A DNA stretch of 42,243 bases from Acidobacteriota bacterium (GTDB lineage Bacteria > Acidobacteriota > Terriglobia > Terriglobales > Acidobacteriaceae), in contig QIAU01000164.1 in assembly GCA_003225055.1 (NCBI GenBank), positions 1-42,243 on the forward strand, written 5' to 3'. The notes beneath the pieces were generated by a model. It searched no databases. It saw nothing but the letters and a program-made list of their open reading frames with translations, and was not told the origin of the DNA. Positions 17,113-26,366 of the stretch are shown here, piece by piece (position 1 is the stretch's first letter; each line of letters begins with the position of its first letter). A program made the translations under genes and the position numbers.

Positions 17113-18045
17113 TTACGCTTCCCGCGAACAGCCCAGAGGAAGCACGGAGGCGACTTCCAGACTCGGCGGAGCTGTTGTGTGGGAGTCGGCGAGGGCCTCG
17201 GTTGCTTGTCGATCCACGGAAACGACGCTGTACTTGCTAGTCCTGGAAAATGCCCGGTCCACCATGCCCTCGAACATCGGGATGAGTGAATCCGCGAGTG
17301 CAGGCACCGTCAGATCGGTCAGACTCTGCTCCCATCGTTGCGACTTGAGCAGGGTTGACGTACACTCGCGACTCGGGCTCTTCATCCACATGTACATCGC
17401 CCAGGTCATGATCGCCGTGTTGTAGGCGCTCATGTTTACCGCGTTCATTAGCGGCTCGGAAAGATACATCCCCGAGCGCAAGGCAATCAGCCCCAATTCC
17501 ATAAAGGCAAAACCGCCGAAGCCTAAGGCCACTCCGAAGCTCCGCTGCCGCCAGGAAATGCCCAGGTACTTGGAAAAGAACAGGAGGAACAGGACCAACC
17601 CGAACTGAATCACTCGCACGCTGCGCTGGAGTGTCAATATTGCTTGCACCAGAGGCCCAGCTTGAGTCGCGGGGTTGGATGCCGCAGTCACTCCCGCCAC
17701 CAGCAACATGACGAGACCTGCCCACTTGAACAAGACCGAACCCAAGTCTCTCAAGGTGTGATACGGCCGGAAAATGTCGACGAAGACCTCGTGAATGACC
17801 TTGAATCCCAAAAGCACGCTGACGGCGGTAGTGATCCAGTAGACGTCAAAGAAGATCTCGTAGAGCTCCGGCTTGTAGATCGGATACAAGGTCGCAAAGA
17901 TCAGGATCTGGGCGACCACATAGGTAAAGAAGCAAGGAAAGGTCTTGTAAAGCTTGCGCCGGATCATGGCCGCAGCAACCACCGACTGCAGCACAGGATG
18001 GGCAATCCAAAGCGCCTTCAGCAGGAGGTGATATTTAGGGCTCAC
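17113..18045 (-). CDS. multi-pass membrane protein of unknown function
   Basis: A 310-residue protein with about seven hydrophobic segments in its first 230 residues, beginning ALWIAHPVLQSVVAAAM and FFTYVVAQILIFATLYPIY. A soluble tail of about 80 residues follows, rich in Ser/Thr/Ala. Tyr and Phe are frequent in the membrane segments. I recognise no catalytic motif; the seven-helix plan resembles membrane sensor or scaffold modules seen as hypotheticals in Acidobacteriota. GTG 18045 is the start used; no strong ribosome site is visible. The 215 bases upstream carry an 8-bp inverted repeat with GTAACC motifs. The 250 bases after the gene (16864-17112) hold no gene. Confidence 0.65.
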   Translation of the reverse strand: MSPKYHLLLKALWIAHPVLQSVVAAAMIRRKLYKTFPCFFTYVVAQILIFATLYPIYKPELYEIFFDVYWITTAVSVLLGFKVIHEVFVDIFRPYHTLRDLGSVLFKWAGLVMLLVAGVTAASNPATQAGPLVQAILTLQRSVRVIQFGLVLFLLFFSKYLGISWRQRSFGVALGFGGFAFMELGLIALRSGMYLSEPLMNAVNMSAYNTAIMTWAMYMWMKSPSRECTSTLLKSQRWEQSLTDLTVPALADSLIPMFEGMVDRAFSRTSKYSVVSVDRQATEALADSHTTAPPSLEVASVLPLGCSREA

Positions 18046-18157
18046 TAGGTGTTCTCTAGGGGTTTCCGCTCCCAGCCCACAACGAGCGCAAGCACCTATA
18101 CCTTCCGGGGTAACATTATCAGGTCCGCACCACAGGTCAATGCACCGAAGTAACCTG

Positions 18158-18181
18158 AGGTAACCACCCGGCTGGTTACCT
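18158..18181. repeat. 8-bp inverted repeat AGGTAACC/GGTTACCT
   Basis: AGGTAACC (18158-18165) and GGTTACCT (18174-18181) are perfectly complementary across an 8-base loop. A further GTAACC lies directly before the left arm, at 18150-18155. The site is about 115 bases upstream of the membrane-protein start on the minus strand, so it is a plausible operator. The same core occurs near the peptide gene (see findings). Confidence 0.4.
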
Positions 18182-18260
18182 GCTATTTCGCTCCGAATTC
18201 GCCCTGTTTGCCCCGCTCAAAGCCGCCGTAATCCCTGGGGAAGCATCCCAGGAGACCGCA

Positions 18261-19300
18261 ATGGGTTTCTCTGTGATCCGCTCCGGTTTGACTTCGGTCC
18301 TATTACTCGTCACAGGGCAAAGTTTGCCCGCACAGGCGGCCGTCAATAGGTCCCAGATTCACCCCGACAGCGCCTTGAATGGAATCGAATGGAATCGAGG
18401 AGTGCACGGTCAGCATAACGGCGCCATAGGATTCCTCCTGCGCGGCACAACCACTTCGAGCGCGGCAATCTGGTTTTCGATCTGTACCATGCCCAGACGA
18501 TCGGCGCAGATGGCAGGTTTGCCAGCTACGGGCTGGAAGGGACAGTCGGCGGTCAGGCGCAGAGCGTAGAAGCTTGGGTTGAGGTCCAGCAGATCATTAT
18601 GCAAGCCACAGCCGGCGGCCAGACGCAGAAAAAGACGGCTGAGTTTCGTGCCCACACAGTCGTTTCCGACAACCTGATTGCCAGACGTTATCAGATTCTG
18701 CTCCCCTGTCTCGGCGGCAAAGACGCGGCAGGCGGCACATACAAGGGGCAGGGGATCGAGCTTCAAAAATACCCAGCGGACCTGGGTGGTTTGAGCATTG
18801 AGCTGTGGGCGCAAGGTGAAGGACCGACGCTCATGCGCGCCGACGCGCCTACGCCAGAGATCGAATGATTCGCCATGGCTTTGTGCTTGAGTCCAACCCG
18901 CCCGAAACCGCCAAGCCCGAAAGCTTTGCCGAGCGCCCGATTACTTTCTCCAGTGGCGGCGTCGAAATCCCGGGCAGGCCATGGCGAAGCGACAGGGAAA
19001 GATGCCGATCATCGTGATGGTGCAGGGTTCCGACCCACAGAATCGCAACCAGAAGATTGGCCTAAACTACCCTCTTCGCGAGCTCGCCTGGCAGCGGCCG
19101 GCGTTGCCACACTGCGCTACGACAAACGCAATTGGGAAGTCACGAACGATGAGGTGGCGGCGCTCGAATTTGCAGCCACCCTATTCATGCCGGCGCAACG
19201 CGAGCCCTCTTTCGACTACGCAAAACCCGGCCATCTCGACTCACAAGCTGTCGACATCATCGCCAACTGGGTAAAGAAAATTGGGGCTCGGGCCAAGTAA
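18261..19300 (+). pseudogene. decayed secreted alpha/beta hydrolase (serine aminopeptidase-like)
   Basis: Homology-like text runs through all three frames in order. It starts with a signal peptide (ATG 18261), shifts near 18440 into NHFERGNLVFDLYHAQTIG and QKKTAEFRAHTVVSDN, meets a stop at 18866-18868, continues in a third frame (RPITFSSGGVEIPG), shifts again to KMPIIVMVQGSDPQNRNQKIG, then again to VATLRYDKRN. The C-terminal tail FMPAQREPSFDYAKPGHLD follows directly after VAALEFAATL. In intact members of this family those two segments flank the GxSxG nucleophile and acid regions, so about 150 residues appear deleted. At least four frame changes plus a catalytic deletion make it non-functional. 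Confidence 0.8.
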
Positions 19301-19372
19301 TTGGTTTGAATGCCGTCATCGTGAGCGGACTTAAAGCGCCGGGGAGAATCCTGCTCCCGCGGCTCAGGAAAC

Positions 19373-19807
19373 CTAAATCTCCGGCGTGGTCTGGATGTAA
19401 GCCCGCATCATGCGGACCTCTTCGTCTTTCTCGCTGAGGTCGTGCAGCATGATGTCCCGCAGTGAGACCATTCCCAGCAGTAGTTTTCCGTCGCAGATCG
19501 GAATGTGGCGGAAACCGTGTCGGCGCATGAGCATCATGCAGGTCTCCAGCGACTCCTGGGGGCCGACTGTGAGTGGGTCATCGGTCATGACCTCCAACAC
19601 GCGAGTGGTAAGCGGATCGCGGCCGGCCACCACCACGCGCTTCATCAGATCGCGTTCCGAGAAGATACCGACCAACTCACTTCCGCGGAGTACGGGCACC
19701 GCGCCAATGTTGCGTTCCACCATGGCTTGCGCCAGTTCGAAGACTGTCTGCTGCAGGTTAGCGCGGTAAGTGTCCTGACCTCTGATCAGATCGTAGATAA
19801 CCGCCAT
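19373..19807 (-). CDS. CBS-domain pair protein
   Basis: A 144-residue protein made of two CBS motifs in tandem, about residues 10-65 (GAVPVLRGSELVGIFSERDLMKRV) and 75-130 (HIPICDGKLLLGMVSLRDIM). Such stand-alone Bateman modules bind adenine nucleotides (AMP, ATP, S-adenosylmethionine) and regulate partner proteins. ATG 19807 is chosen over an upstream in-frame start because GGAGG lies 8 bases before it. It stands alone between the hydrolase pseudogene and an unassigned spacer, so no partner can be named. Confidence 0.88.
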   Translation of the reverse strand: MAVIYDLIRGQDTYRANLQQTVFELAQAMVERNIGAVPVLRGSELVGIFSERDLMKRVVVAGRDPLTTRVLEVMTDDPLTVGPQESLETCMMLMRRHGFRHIPICDGKLLLGMVSLRDIMLHDLSEKDEEVRMMRAYIQTTPEI

Positions 19808-20357
19808 CTTTGCGCCTCCAGGGGGATTGTGGGAGGGCAACTCACCCCAACAAGATTGCTTTCGCCGCGGAGTATATGACGAAACCAGAGCAGCTCGCTA
19901 GTACCTTGGAAACTGTAGGCGCTTTCTACTGTGTGCTCGCGTGGCTCATCGACCGAACTATCTCGCCGCGGTTCAAAATTCCTGAACTGGACTTGGTGAC
20001 GGGGCACTCGTCGCCGGAAATTTTGCAAAATCGAGAGCCAAAGAAGGTATTCTGGTTGGCTCCTAAGTATTTGATTTTAAAAATGGACGCCGGCTTGCCA
20101 AAATCGGCAACCAAAAATGCGCTGGCCTTTGCGCAGAACTCGCGGATGGGGCGTCGGAAAAGCTCAGCCCTTGGCTGTGCTCAGAGTTTGTGACTTGCTT
20201 TCGCGCACGGGCCGATGCTGAAAACAGGCACCTTACGTGCCTGAAAAACCCCACAAGCCCAAAGAAAGTGGGGTGGATGACAAGTGAGCTGGACCGGTTA
20301 AAAGTAAAACTTAGGGGCTCCCCTCACGGTGCGGTGGGGCAACCCCTGCCCTGTTGT
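19808..20357. other. 550-base spacer without a supported gene
   Basis: Short open frames exist on both strands, but none shows a recognisable motif, ribosome site or protein-like composition. AT content is higher than in the flanking genes. The only clear structure is the hairpin at 20225-20243 listed separately. Confidence 0.5.
20225..20243 (-). terminator. hairpin terminator of the glycine-zipper gene
   Basis: CAGGCAC-CTTAC-GTGCCTG is a perfect 7-bp stem with a 5-base loop. On the minus strand it is followed by TTTTCAGC and preceded by a run of T. It lies about 115 bases past the stop of the gene at 20358-21350. The short T run makes it a modest terminator. Confidence 0.5.
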
Positions 20358-21350
20358 TTACCGATTTTCGTTCAACTCGAACATGTCGAGGACGTGGCCG
20401 CTGTCGTCCACCAGCAGGACGCGTCCGCTATAAACCACGCGCTCCTGGTTGCTCCGCAAATTCGGCAGCTGCTGTTCGCAGGCGATGGGAAGAGCTTGCG
20501 CCTTCGTCTCAACATCGCTCGGGAGGGTACCCCCAACCCGCACCTGGCGATCGGATCCGGACGGCAGCTCAGGACGCTCCAGCGTTCCCTCAGGAAATTC
20601 AGTCGCGTGGGCGTTCAGACAGTTGCGGATTACACGGCGGTCACGCGCGGTGAAGAGGACCGCGTTGCCAAAGCTATCGTTTCCGCCCGGTTCATCGCGC
20701 TCCGGCTCCTTGGCCGTCGGGGTGTTCTCACGAGTCGCAGGTTCCGCCGTGGTGCTCGCCTGCGGGACGGGTGCGGCAGTAGAGGTCTCCGTCGTCACGA
20801 ACTTCAGTACTGCCTCTGACTCGACCACCGCATCACGCTTGCCGGTAGCCGCGGCTCCGGCAGTACCTGCGGCGCCGCCTGCGCCAGCGCCGATGGCAGC
20901 ACCTTTGCCGCCCCCGGCAATTCCGCCGATGATGGCTCCCAGGGCCGCTCCTCCACCAATCTTGGTGACATTGCTCTTGCCGTGGGATTCGCCCTTGACC
21001 ACCAGCGGCTGCACCGTTACGGACGATGCCATCTTCTTGGAGCTAATGGTGTTGAGCACCAGGCTCAGTTCGCCGGGATCGCTGAGGCGACCGGATTCGT
21101 GCACGGCTACTACGGTTCCGGTGACGTCGGCTCCCTTGGGAAAAACTTGCTTGCCGGCGACTACGATGGGTTCCTCCAAGGTTCCGTGGAAGATGTCACC
21201 GGCTGTGACCTTGGCGCTAGTCAGGGTATCGATCATGCGCACGTGAACGTCGGTGCCCGGCGGGATCTCGGGAGTGGCAGCAGCTAATCCGGCCAGAGAG
21301 CCGGCCAGTAAAAATAAGATCGCCACGAACAGGCTACGGGTGCGGTACAT
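20358..21350 (-). CDS. exported glycine-zipper protein
   Basis: A 330-residue protein with a signal peptide (SLFVAILFLLAGSLAGLAAA). A beta-rich domain (about 25-130) has VPKGADVTGTVV-like strands (here FPKGADVTGTVVAVHESG). A glycine zipper follows at about 140-175 (GAALGAIIGGIAGGGKGA and more Gly/Ala repeats), then a Pro/Glu/Thr-rich linker and a charged C-terminal domain with two cysteines (NCLNAH, IACEQQ). Glycine zippers pack against or insert into membranes, so it likely sits at the inner face of the outer membrane or in the periplasm. ATG 21350 has GAGG upstream; a longer in-frame start would precede the signal peptide. The function is unknown; the type is common in Acidobacteriota. Confidence 0.75.
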   Translation of the reverse strand: MYRTRSLFVAILFLLAGSLAGLAAATPEIPPGTDVHVRMIDTLTSAKVTAGDIFHGTLEEPIVVAGKQVFPKGADVTGTVVAVHESGRLSDPGELSLVLNTISSKKMASSVTVQPLVVKGESHGKSNVTKIGGGAALGAIIGGIAGGGKGAAIGAGAGGAAGTAGAAATGKRDAVVESEAVLKFVTTETSTAAPVPQASTTAEPATRENTPTAKEPERDEPGGNDSFGNAVLFTARDRRVIRNCLNAHATEFPEGTLERPELPSGSDRQVRVGGTLPSDVETKAQALPIACEQQLPNLRSNQERVVYSGRVLLVDDSGHVLDMFELNENR

Positions 21351-21554
21351 GGGGCCTCGCTTCTTTAGAATTTTTGTACTTGCTGGGAGAGGACATCTGT
21401 ACATTCAGATGCTACTCTGCCCGCAATTCGAGTACAAGCTGGGACCCTGTGGAACATCGCCCCGGGTGGATATCGTCATCCTGCGGAACGGCTGCGTCCC
21501 GTAAGGATCTTGCGGGCACAATTCAGCCGTCGAGGAAACTTGCCCGGCCAGCGC

Positions 21555-22958
21555 TCACCGTCGATCCTCGATAAACACAAAGTACGAGCATGACCACAGG
21601 CGGGTAGGCATAGTGCCGCGTGGACGAGTGGTTAGAACGATGTTGTAGTCATCCGATGGCCCAAGGTCATCTATCACGGATTTGCCCGGTTTCGGTTCGA
21701 TTACCGCGAGATAGGCCAGAAACTGGTAGAGGTCCGGTGCGCCGCCGTAGTTCTGGGCTGCGAACGATGTCTCGGCGTGCTCGGAAGTAAAGTGCCAGGT
21801 CAGCGATGCCGCCAGCGCCACTGCCTTCTCATACGTGTCGCTAGTCACGGCGCCGGGATTGGGATTGTCGAAGACAATGCGCACCTTGCGTTCGTCCTCG
21901 CGGGTGAACTCGCGAACCTTGGGCGAGCCCGACTTCGCGGTGGCCTTCCAGTCCACGTGTCGTGCGGAATCTTCGGGCATGTATTCGCGGATACGGTAAA
22001 GGTCGTAGCCACGTCCGCGCACAAAGGTCTCGAACTCTCCGGTGATCAGGGGCAGGACTTCGAAGAACTCGTCGGTGGGCTCGACCGAGGGATAAACGAT
22101 CACTTCGCGCCCTAACGGCACACGGCGCGTTTTGGTCAGAAAGGAAAATGGGAAACGGGTGGACAGGCCGAAGCTGTCCTGCTGGTGGCGGCCACGACGG
22201 TCGAAACGCAGCGTGAGGTCGGCGCTGTGTTCCGATTGCGGCGGGACGTAGGAAAAATAAACCGAGCCTTCGAAAATCCCGGGAAGAACGGGGCCGGAAT
22301 CGAACCGGCGCAGGGAGCGGTCGGGAAGGCTGAACCAAAGGCGCCGGGTGCTGGGAAAAGCAAACGTCGTCTGCTCCCAGCGCCAGACCTTCGTCGCCCG
22401 GCGCTTCTTGGGAGGAATCACGCTGACTGAGAACGATGGCAGCCAACGCCGCCGGTTGCGCAAGATGATGCGGCCGAAAACCTGACGTCCGGCAAAGACG
22501 TGCTCGGGAAGCCGCACATCCAGTTCGAGTTGGCGCAGCACTATGGCGGACGCGTAGCCGGAAACCATGATCGACGCCAACATCGCGGCCACCACGATGT
22601 AAAGCAGGTTGTTTCCGGTGTTAAGGGCGGCGATGCCGATTACGATCGCAGTCAGAATGTAAATGATGCCAACCCGGGTTACGTCGTAATCGATTGCCTC
22701 GCGGACTCTCGCCACCGCCACCCGGCGCGCGAGATATGGAACCGTGGTCAATCCAACAATCGCGGCGAGCAAAAGGGCAGCCGAGGCCAGGATGAAGGTC
22801 GCCCACATGTCGCCAGATTCGCGCGAGACGGTTGAAAACAGGGCAGCGGCGAACGCCAGCACCAGCCCTGCGATGGCCAGCAGAAAGCGCATCCAGACGT
22901 CAGAAACGTGCTGGTGGAGAAAGTGGGTGAGACCGTTCTTGGAAACCGCATCCGGCAT
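21555..22958 (-). CDS. DUF58 membrane protein
   Basis: A 467-residue protein. Hydrophobic segments are at about 22-45, 52-75 and 92-130, followed by a long cytoplasmic or periplasmic part with the DUF58 core (RIREYMPEDSARHVDWKATA, then KVREFTREDE). DUF58 proteins usually accompany MoxR AAA+ ATPases and transglutaminase-like proteins in chaperone-like complexes. Neither is in this window, so a partner must be elsewhere or the gene has moved. The ATG is at 22958. The next gene on the same strand (23004-23267) is only 45 bases upstream, so they may share a transcript. Confidence 0.88.
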   Translation of the reverse strand: MPDAVSKNGLTHFLHQHVSDVWMRFLLAIAGLVLAFAAALFSTVSRESGDMWATFILASAALLLAAIVGLTTVPYLARRVAVARVREAIDYDVTRVGIIYILTAIVIGIAALNTGNNLLYIVVAAMLASIMVSGYASAIVLRQLELDVRLPEHVFAGRQVFGRIILRNRRRWLPSFSVSVIPPKKRRATKVWRWEQTTFAFPSTRRLWFSLPDRSLRRFDSGPVLPGIFEGSVYFSYVPPQSEHSADLTLRFDRRGRHQQDSFGLSTRFPFSFLTKTRRVPLGREVIVYPSVEPTDEFFEVLPLITGEFETFVRGRGYDLYRIREYMPEDSARHVDWKATAKSGSPKVREFTREDERKVRIVFDNPNPGAVTSDTYEKAVALAASLTWHFTSEHAETSFAAQNYGGAPDLYQFLAYLAVIEPKPGKSVIDDLGPSDDYNIVLTTRPRGTMPTRLWSCSYFVFIEDRR

Positions 22959-23003
22959 AAAACGGCTGAACCGAGAGTAACACTTCAGGAGGGCTGACGA
23001 AAG

Positions 23004-23267
23004 TTACGGCTGTTGTCCAGAGAGGCGCCGCATCCAGGCAGCCGCCTTCTCGGCAGCCTGGTCGGCCTTGTGGCTGATGCTGGGGAATTTCTCGCGGAGC
23101 CGTTCGAGCAGGTGGTGTGCCCAGACGTATTCGGAGGAAAGAATCATCAGGCCGACCAACAGAAACAGCATCCCTTGCAGAATGGGCAGAAACAAGCCTG
23201 CTATGCCCAGAAGAATGAAGCTCCATCCCACAATCAAAAGCAGGATACGTTTGGCGCGAGTCTTCAT
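23004..23267 (-). CDS. small PGPGW-type membrane protein
   Basis: An 87-residue protein with two closely spaced hydrophobic segments (about 8-25 and 30-46) joined by LFLPILQG, followed by a charged amphipathic tail. The arrangement GWSFILLGIAGLFLPILQG fits the PGPGW putative transmembrane family, in which the Pro-Gly turn joins two helices. The role is unknown; members are often next to envelope or chaperone genes. It is upstream of the DUF58 gene on the same strand. Confidence 0.7.
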   Translation of the reverse strand: MKTRAKRILLLIVGWSFILLGIAGLFLPILQGMLFLLVGLMILSSEYVWAHHLLERLREKFPSISHKADQAAEKAAAWMRRLSGQQP

Positions 23268-23337
23268 GGACCGATAGTTAGGGGCAGAATGGCAGACTGG
23301 CTGTGATGCGGGGCTTTACGGCGCTTCTCGGTAAACA

Positions 23338-23943
23338 TCATTCGGAAGTCTTGCTATGCTGCCACCAGAGATAAAAAATCGACAGCGCCAATACCACCGC
23401 GATGGCAAGGTCGAGTCTTTTGAACACGGGCATGAACCTTTGCCAGTGCCGTGCAAACAGGAAGCCAACCATGGAAATCGTAATCACCCATAGAACCGCA
23501 CCCAGGAGATTGAACAGCACGAACCTTTTCCAAGGCATGCGCAAGATGCCGGCAAGCGGCCCCCCAATCACCCTCAACCCGGCGACGAAACGGGCGAAAA
23601 AAACGGTGACGGAGCCGTATTTCCGGAAAATCCGCTCGCCCGAATGAACCACGCGTGCCGAGATATGCAGCGCGCGCATATACCGTGCCAGAAATCGGCG
23701 TCCGCCGTAATGGCCGATGGCAAACCCGATGTTGTCGCCTATGGTCGCCGCTACGGTTCCGATCAGGATGATGTACGGAAGACGCAGACGGTGTTCAGAG
23801 TAGGCCAGAAAACTGGCGAGCAGCAGGATCGTCTCGCCGGGGACTGGCAGCCCGGCATTCTCCAGCAGTAAGGCAACGGCGACCGCCCAGTAACCGTAGT
23901 GAGCCAGGTAGCTGCGCAGGAGGTCGACAAGATGGTGGGCCAT
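23338..23943 (-). CDS. DedA-family membrane protein (SNARE-associated/VTT domain)
   Basis: A 201-residue multi-pass protein with the DedA signatures ENAGLPVPGETILLLASFL (about 27-45), IGDNIGFAIGHYGGRRFL (about 66-84) and FFARFVAGLRVIGGPLAG (about 115-132). DedA proteins act in the inner membrane; recent work on the family supports flippase activity for undecaprenyl phosphate or phosphatidylethanolamine and a link to proton motive force. The conserved acidic and Arg residues of the motifs are present. It ends in a positively charged tail. It runs the same way as its neighbours. A decayed relative of the same fold lies at 39.9 kb. Confidence 0.9.
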   Translation of the reverse strand: MAHHLVDLLRSYLAHYGYWAVAVALLLENAGLPVPGETILLLASFLAYSEHRLRLPYIILIGTVAATIGDNIGFAIGHYGGRRFLARYMRALHISARVVHSGERIFRKYGSVTVFFARFVAGLRVIGGPLAGILRMPWKRFVLFNLLGAVLWVITISMVGFLFARHWQRFMPVFKRLDLAIAVVLALSIFYLWWQHSKTSE

Positions 23944-23980
23944 GCCTTCATTCAGGAGGATACCGCAGAACCCGCGCGGG

Positions 23981-24865
23981 TTACCTGGGGGTATGCGTGG
24001 TCGTCAGAAAATCAATCACCGCGCGGTTGAAGTCGACGGGGGCTTCCTCGTAGGGCAGATGGCCCGCGCCGTCGAGCATCACCAGGCGAGCGTTGTGGAA
24101 ATAAGGCTGCAGAAGGTGTGCGGACCGCGGGTCCACAGCAACATCCTTGCTGCCCCAGATTAGAAGCGTTGGAATATCCGCGATCTGGGAAAGGGCAGAT
24201 TCGAGGTCGTGCAAACTGTCGAGCCAGGTGCGGACGATGTCCAGGCCGTACTCGAGGCTGCCGGGAATCGCGATTGGTTTTGAATAGCCTTCCAGCGTAC
24301 CCGGCGCGATGCGGCCCGGGTCGCCATAGAGGCGGCGCAGAAGATAGCTATGTGTGAACGTCACCCGCGGGAACAGGCTCCGAAACAAGGCTGACACAAT
24401 GCGGCCGCCCAAAAACGGCGCCAGGAAACGGCCATGGGCTGAAAAGGGGTTGACCGGACCGACCAGGATAAGCCGTCGCACAGTCGGCTGGGATTGGTTA
24501 GCCATAGAGGCTGCCATCATGGCGACGGCGCCGCCGTGCGAGGTCCCCAGCAGGTCGAAGGAACAGATGCCCATGTGCTCGACGAAGCGCAACAAGCGCG
24601 TGGCCGACCCGCCGAACCTCGAGTCCATGCCGGGGCAACGGTCGGAGAACCCGGCGCCCGGCATGTCAAGGGCGTACACCGTGGCGTGTTGTGCCAGGAC
24701 TGGGATGTTGAACCGCCAGGAAAAGCAATAGCCGAGAAGCCCATGTACTAAGACCAGCGGCGGGCCGGAGCCGGCGCGCTGATAACGCACGCGGACGCCG
24801 TCAATCGCGGCCCAGCATTCTTCGACCTGGGGAACAGCTTTCGGAACCGACTGCAAATTGGGCAT
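23981..24865 (-). CDS. alpha/beta hydrolase
   Basis: A 294-residue alpha/beta-hydrolase. It has the oxyanion-hole motif VLVHGLLG (about 35-42), the nucleophile in GTSHGG (S near 110), the acid in WGSKDVAVD and the base in DGAGHLPYEEAP, so the triad is complete. A cap region of about 60 residues lies between (FGGRIVSALFRSLFPR-like helices). The family includes epoxide hydrolases, haloperoxidases and esterases; sequence alone does not decide. ATG 24865 is preferred because the 46 extra residues of a longer in-frame start are low-complexity and lack family similarity. The 38-base gap to the DedA gene suggests a shared transcript. Confidence 0.85.
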   Translation of the reverse strand: MPNLQSVPKAVPQVEECWAAIDGVRVRYQRAGSGPPLVLVHGLLGYCFSWRFNIPVLAQHATVYALDMPGAGFSDRCPGMDSRFGGSATRLLRFVEHMGICSFDLLGTSHGGAVAMMAASMANQSQPTVRRLILVGPVNPFSAHGRFLAPFLGGRIVSALFRSLFPRVTFTHSYLLRRLYGDPGRIAPGTLEGYSKPIAIPGSLEYGLDIVRTWLDSLHDLESALSQIADIPTLLIWGSKDVAVDPRSAHLLQPYFHNARLVMLDGAGHLPYEEAPVDFNRAVIDFLTTTHTPR

Positions 24866-25075
24866 TTCCTTTTGGGCGAACAACTTTTTGGTTGTGAACA
24901 GATTCTTACTGGTTGATATCGCCCCCGTCGCTTCTGTCGAGGGGGCTTCGGCTCCCCCATTTTTTCTGCCGATTTGAACCCAAGCGGGAAAAGCAATTTT
25001 CAATTTCCGATTGCCAATTGCCGATTTAGAAGAACCTAGTTGACCGGCAATTGGAAACTGGCATTTGAAAATCCC

Positions 25076-26281
25076 TCACGAGCCCCTGCGTTTCTTGCCT
25101 AATAGCTTCTTCAATACCCTGATTCCCGTGTCCACATGCTTTTCCTCGAGCAGGAAGGGCGGAAGGAAGCGCAGAACCGTGTCCTGCGTGCTATTGAAAA
25201 GCAGGCCCCGGGCGAGTGCTTGTTCCACGAGGGGACGGGCGGGGACCTCCAACTGGAGACCCAGGATCAACCCGCGGCCCCGAACTTCCTTCGCGGCGGC
25301 ATAGCGTTCGGCAATTTGCTTCAACCCCTGCTCGAGATAGGCGCCTACTCGCGAAACATTCTCCAGCAACTTTTCTTCTTCAACAATGGCCAGATATTCG
25401 AGGGCTACGCGGCAGGCCAGCGGACCGCCTCCGAAGGTAGTGCCGTGCTGGCCGATGGCGATGGCGGAAGCAAACTCCTCGCGGGCAAGGAAGGCGCCGA
25501 GCGGCAGGCCGGCGGCAATGGGCTTGGCGATAACGACGATGTCCGGCGTCACACCAAATGACTGGAAGGCGAAAATGGTGCCGGTCCGGCCCAACCCGCA
25601 TTGAATCTCGTCGAAAATGAGCGCGGCGCGATGGCGGTCGGCGGCGGCACGCGACTGGCGCAGGAACTCGGGCGAGCACTCATGGATTCCTCCTTCCCCG
25701 AAGATCGGCTCCAAGACAATGGCCGCAGTGTTGTCGTCCACGGCGGCATGGAGGGCCTGAACCTCATTACGGGGAACAAACTTGACGGCCTCCAGCAGAG
25801 GCTCAAAGCCTTTCCGATATTTGTCTTGGCCGGTGAGCGACATGGCGCCAAAAGTCCGGCCATGGTATGAGCCTTCGAGAGCTACGAGCTGGCACTTGGC
25901 CTCCCCCCCGATTCGATGTCCGGCCAGGCGGGCCAACTTGATTGAGCCTTCGATCGCCTCGGTCCCGCTGTTCGAGAAGAAAACACGCTGAAGACCAGAC
26001 AGTCCGCACAGCTTCTCAGCGAGGCGCCCCTGATATTCGTGGTAGTAGAGGTTGGAGACGTGGATGAGCTTTGCGGCCTGGTCGCGGATGGTCTTGACGA
26101 TACGCGGGTGGGCGTGGCCGACCGCATTGACGCCCAGGCCGGCGACGAAATCCAGATAGCGGCGCCCATCCAGGTCAAACAGAAAGACGCCTTTCCCGCG
26201 AGCAAGAGCTACAGGATAACGATTGTAGGTCTCAAGAAGGCTGCGGCGTTCAAGTTCGACGATTTCTTCGAAGCGAGTCAT
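25076..26281 (-). CDS. argD: acetylornithine-type class III aminotransferase
   Basis: A 401-residue PLP enzyme. It shows FFSNSGTEAIEGSIKLAR (cofactor phosphate site), SYHGRT, the aspartate in IFDEIQCGLGRTG that contacts the pyridine nitrogen, the Schiff-base lysine in VIAKPIAAGLPLGA, and GTTFGGGPLACR. These fit acetylornithine/succinyl-diaminopimelate aminotransferase, converting N-acetylornithine and 2-oxoglutarate to the semialdehyde and glutamate. No other arg gene is adjacent, so a different omega-amino acid substrate is possible. ATG 26281 is the family's usual start; a longer frame reaches ATG 26341. Neither has a clear ribosome site. Its 5' region lies head to head with the gene at 26367. 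Confidence 0.8.
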   Translation of the reverse strand: MTRFEEIVELERRSLLETYNRYPVALARGKGVFLFDLDGRRYLDFVAGLGVNAVGHAHPRIVKTIRDQAAKLIHVSNLYYHEYQGRLAEKLCGLSGLQRVFFSNSGTEAIEGSIKLARLAGHRIGGEAKCQLVALEGSYHGRTFGAMSLTGQDKYRKGFEPLLEAVKFVPRNEVQALHAAVDDNTAAIVLEPIFGEGGIHECSPEFLRQSRAAADRHRAALIFDEIQCGLGRTGTIFAFQSFGVTPDIVVIAKPIAAGLPLGAFLAREEFASAIAIGQHGTTFGGGPLACRVALEYLAIVEEEKLLENVSRVGAYLEQGLKQIAERYAAAKEVRGRGLILGLQLEVPARPLVEQALARGLLFNSTQDTVLRFLPPFLLEEKHVDTGIRVLKKLLGKKRRGS

Positions 26282-26366
26282 GGGAGAAGATAATTGTAGT
26301 CGGGCGACAGGTGCACGAGGGGCGGGCTCGGGCCTGCTCATCCTAGGAAAGAGACTTCGTCTATGA

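Noticed and set aside
19810-20193. A 127-codon plus-strand frame
   Set aside because: No motif or ribosome site, and its start overlaps the 5' end of the CBS gene on the other strand.
22293-22309. Perfect T-arm-like stretch (GGTTCGATTCC on the minus strand), suggesting a tRNA
   Set aside because: It lies inside the DUF58 coding frame (text RRFDSGPVLPG), and no acceptor, D or anticodon arms can be formed around it.
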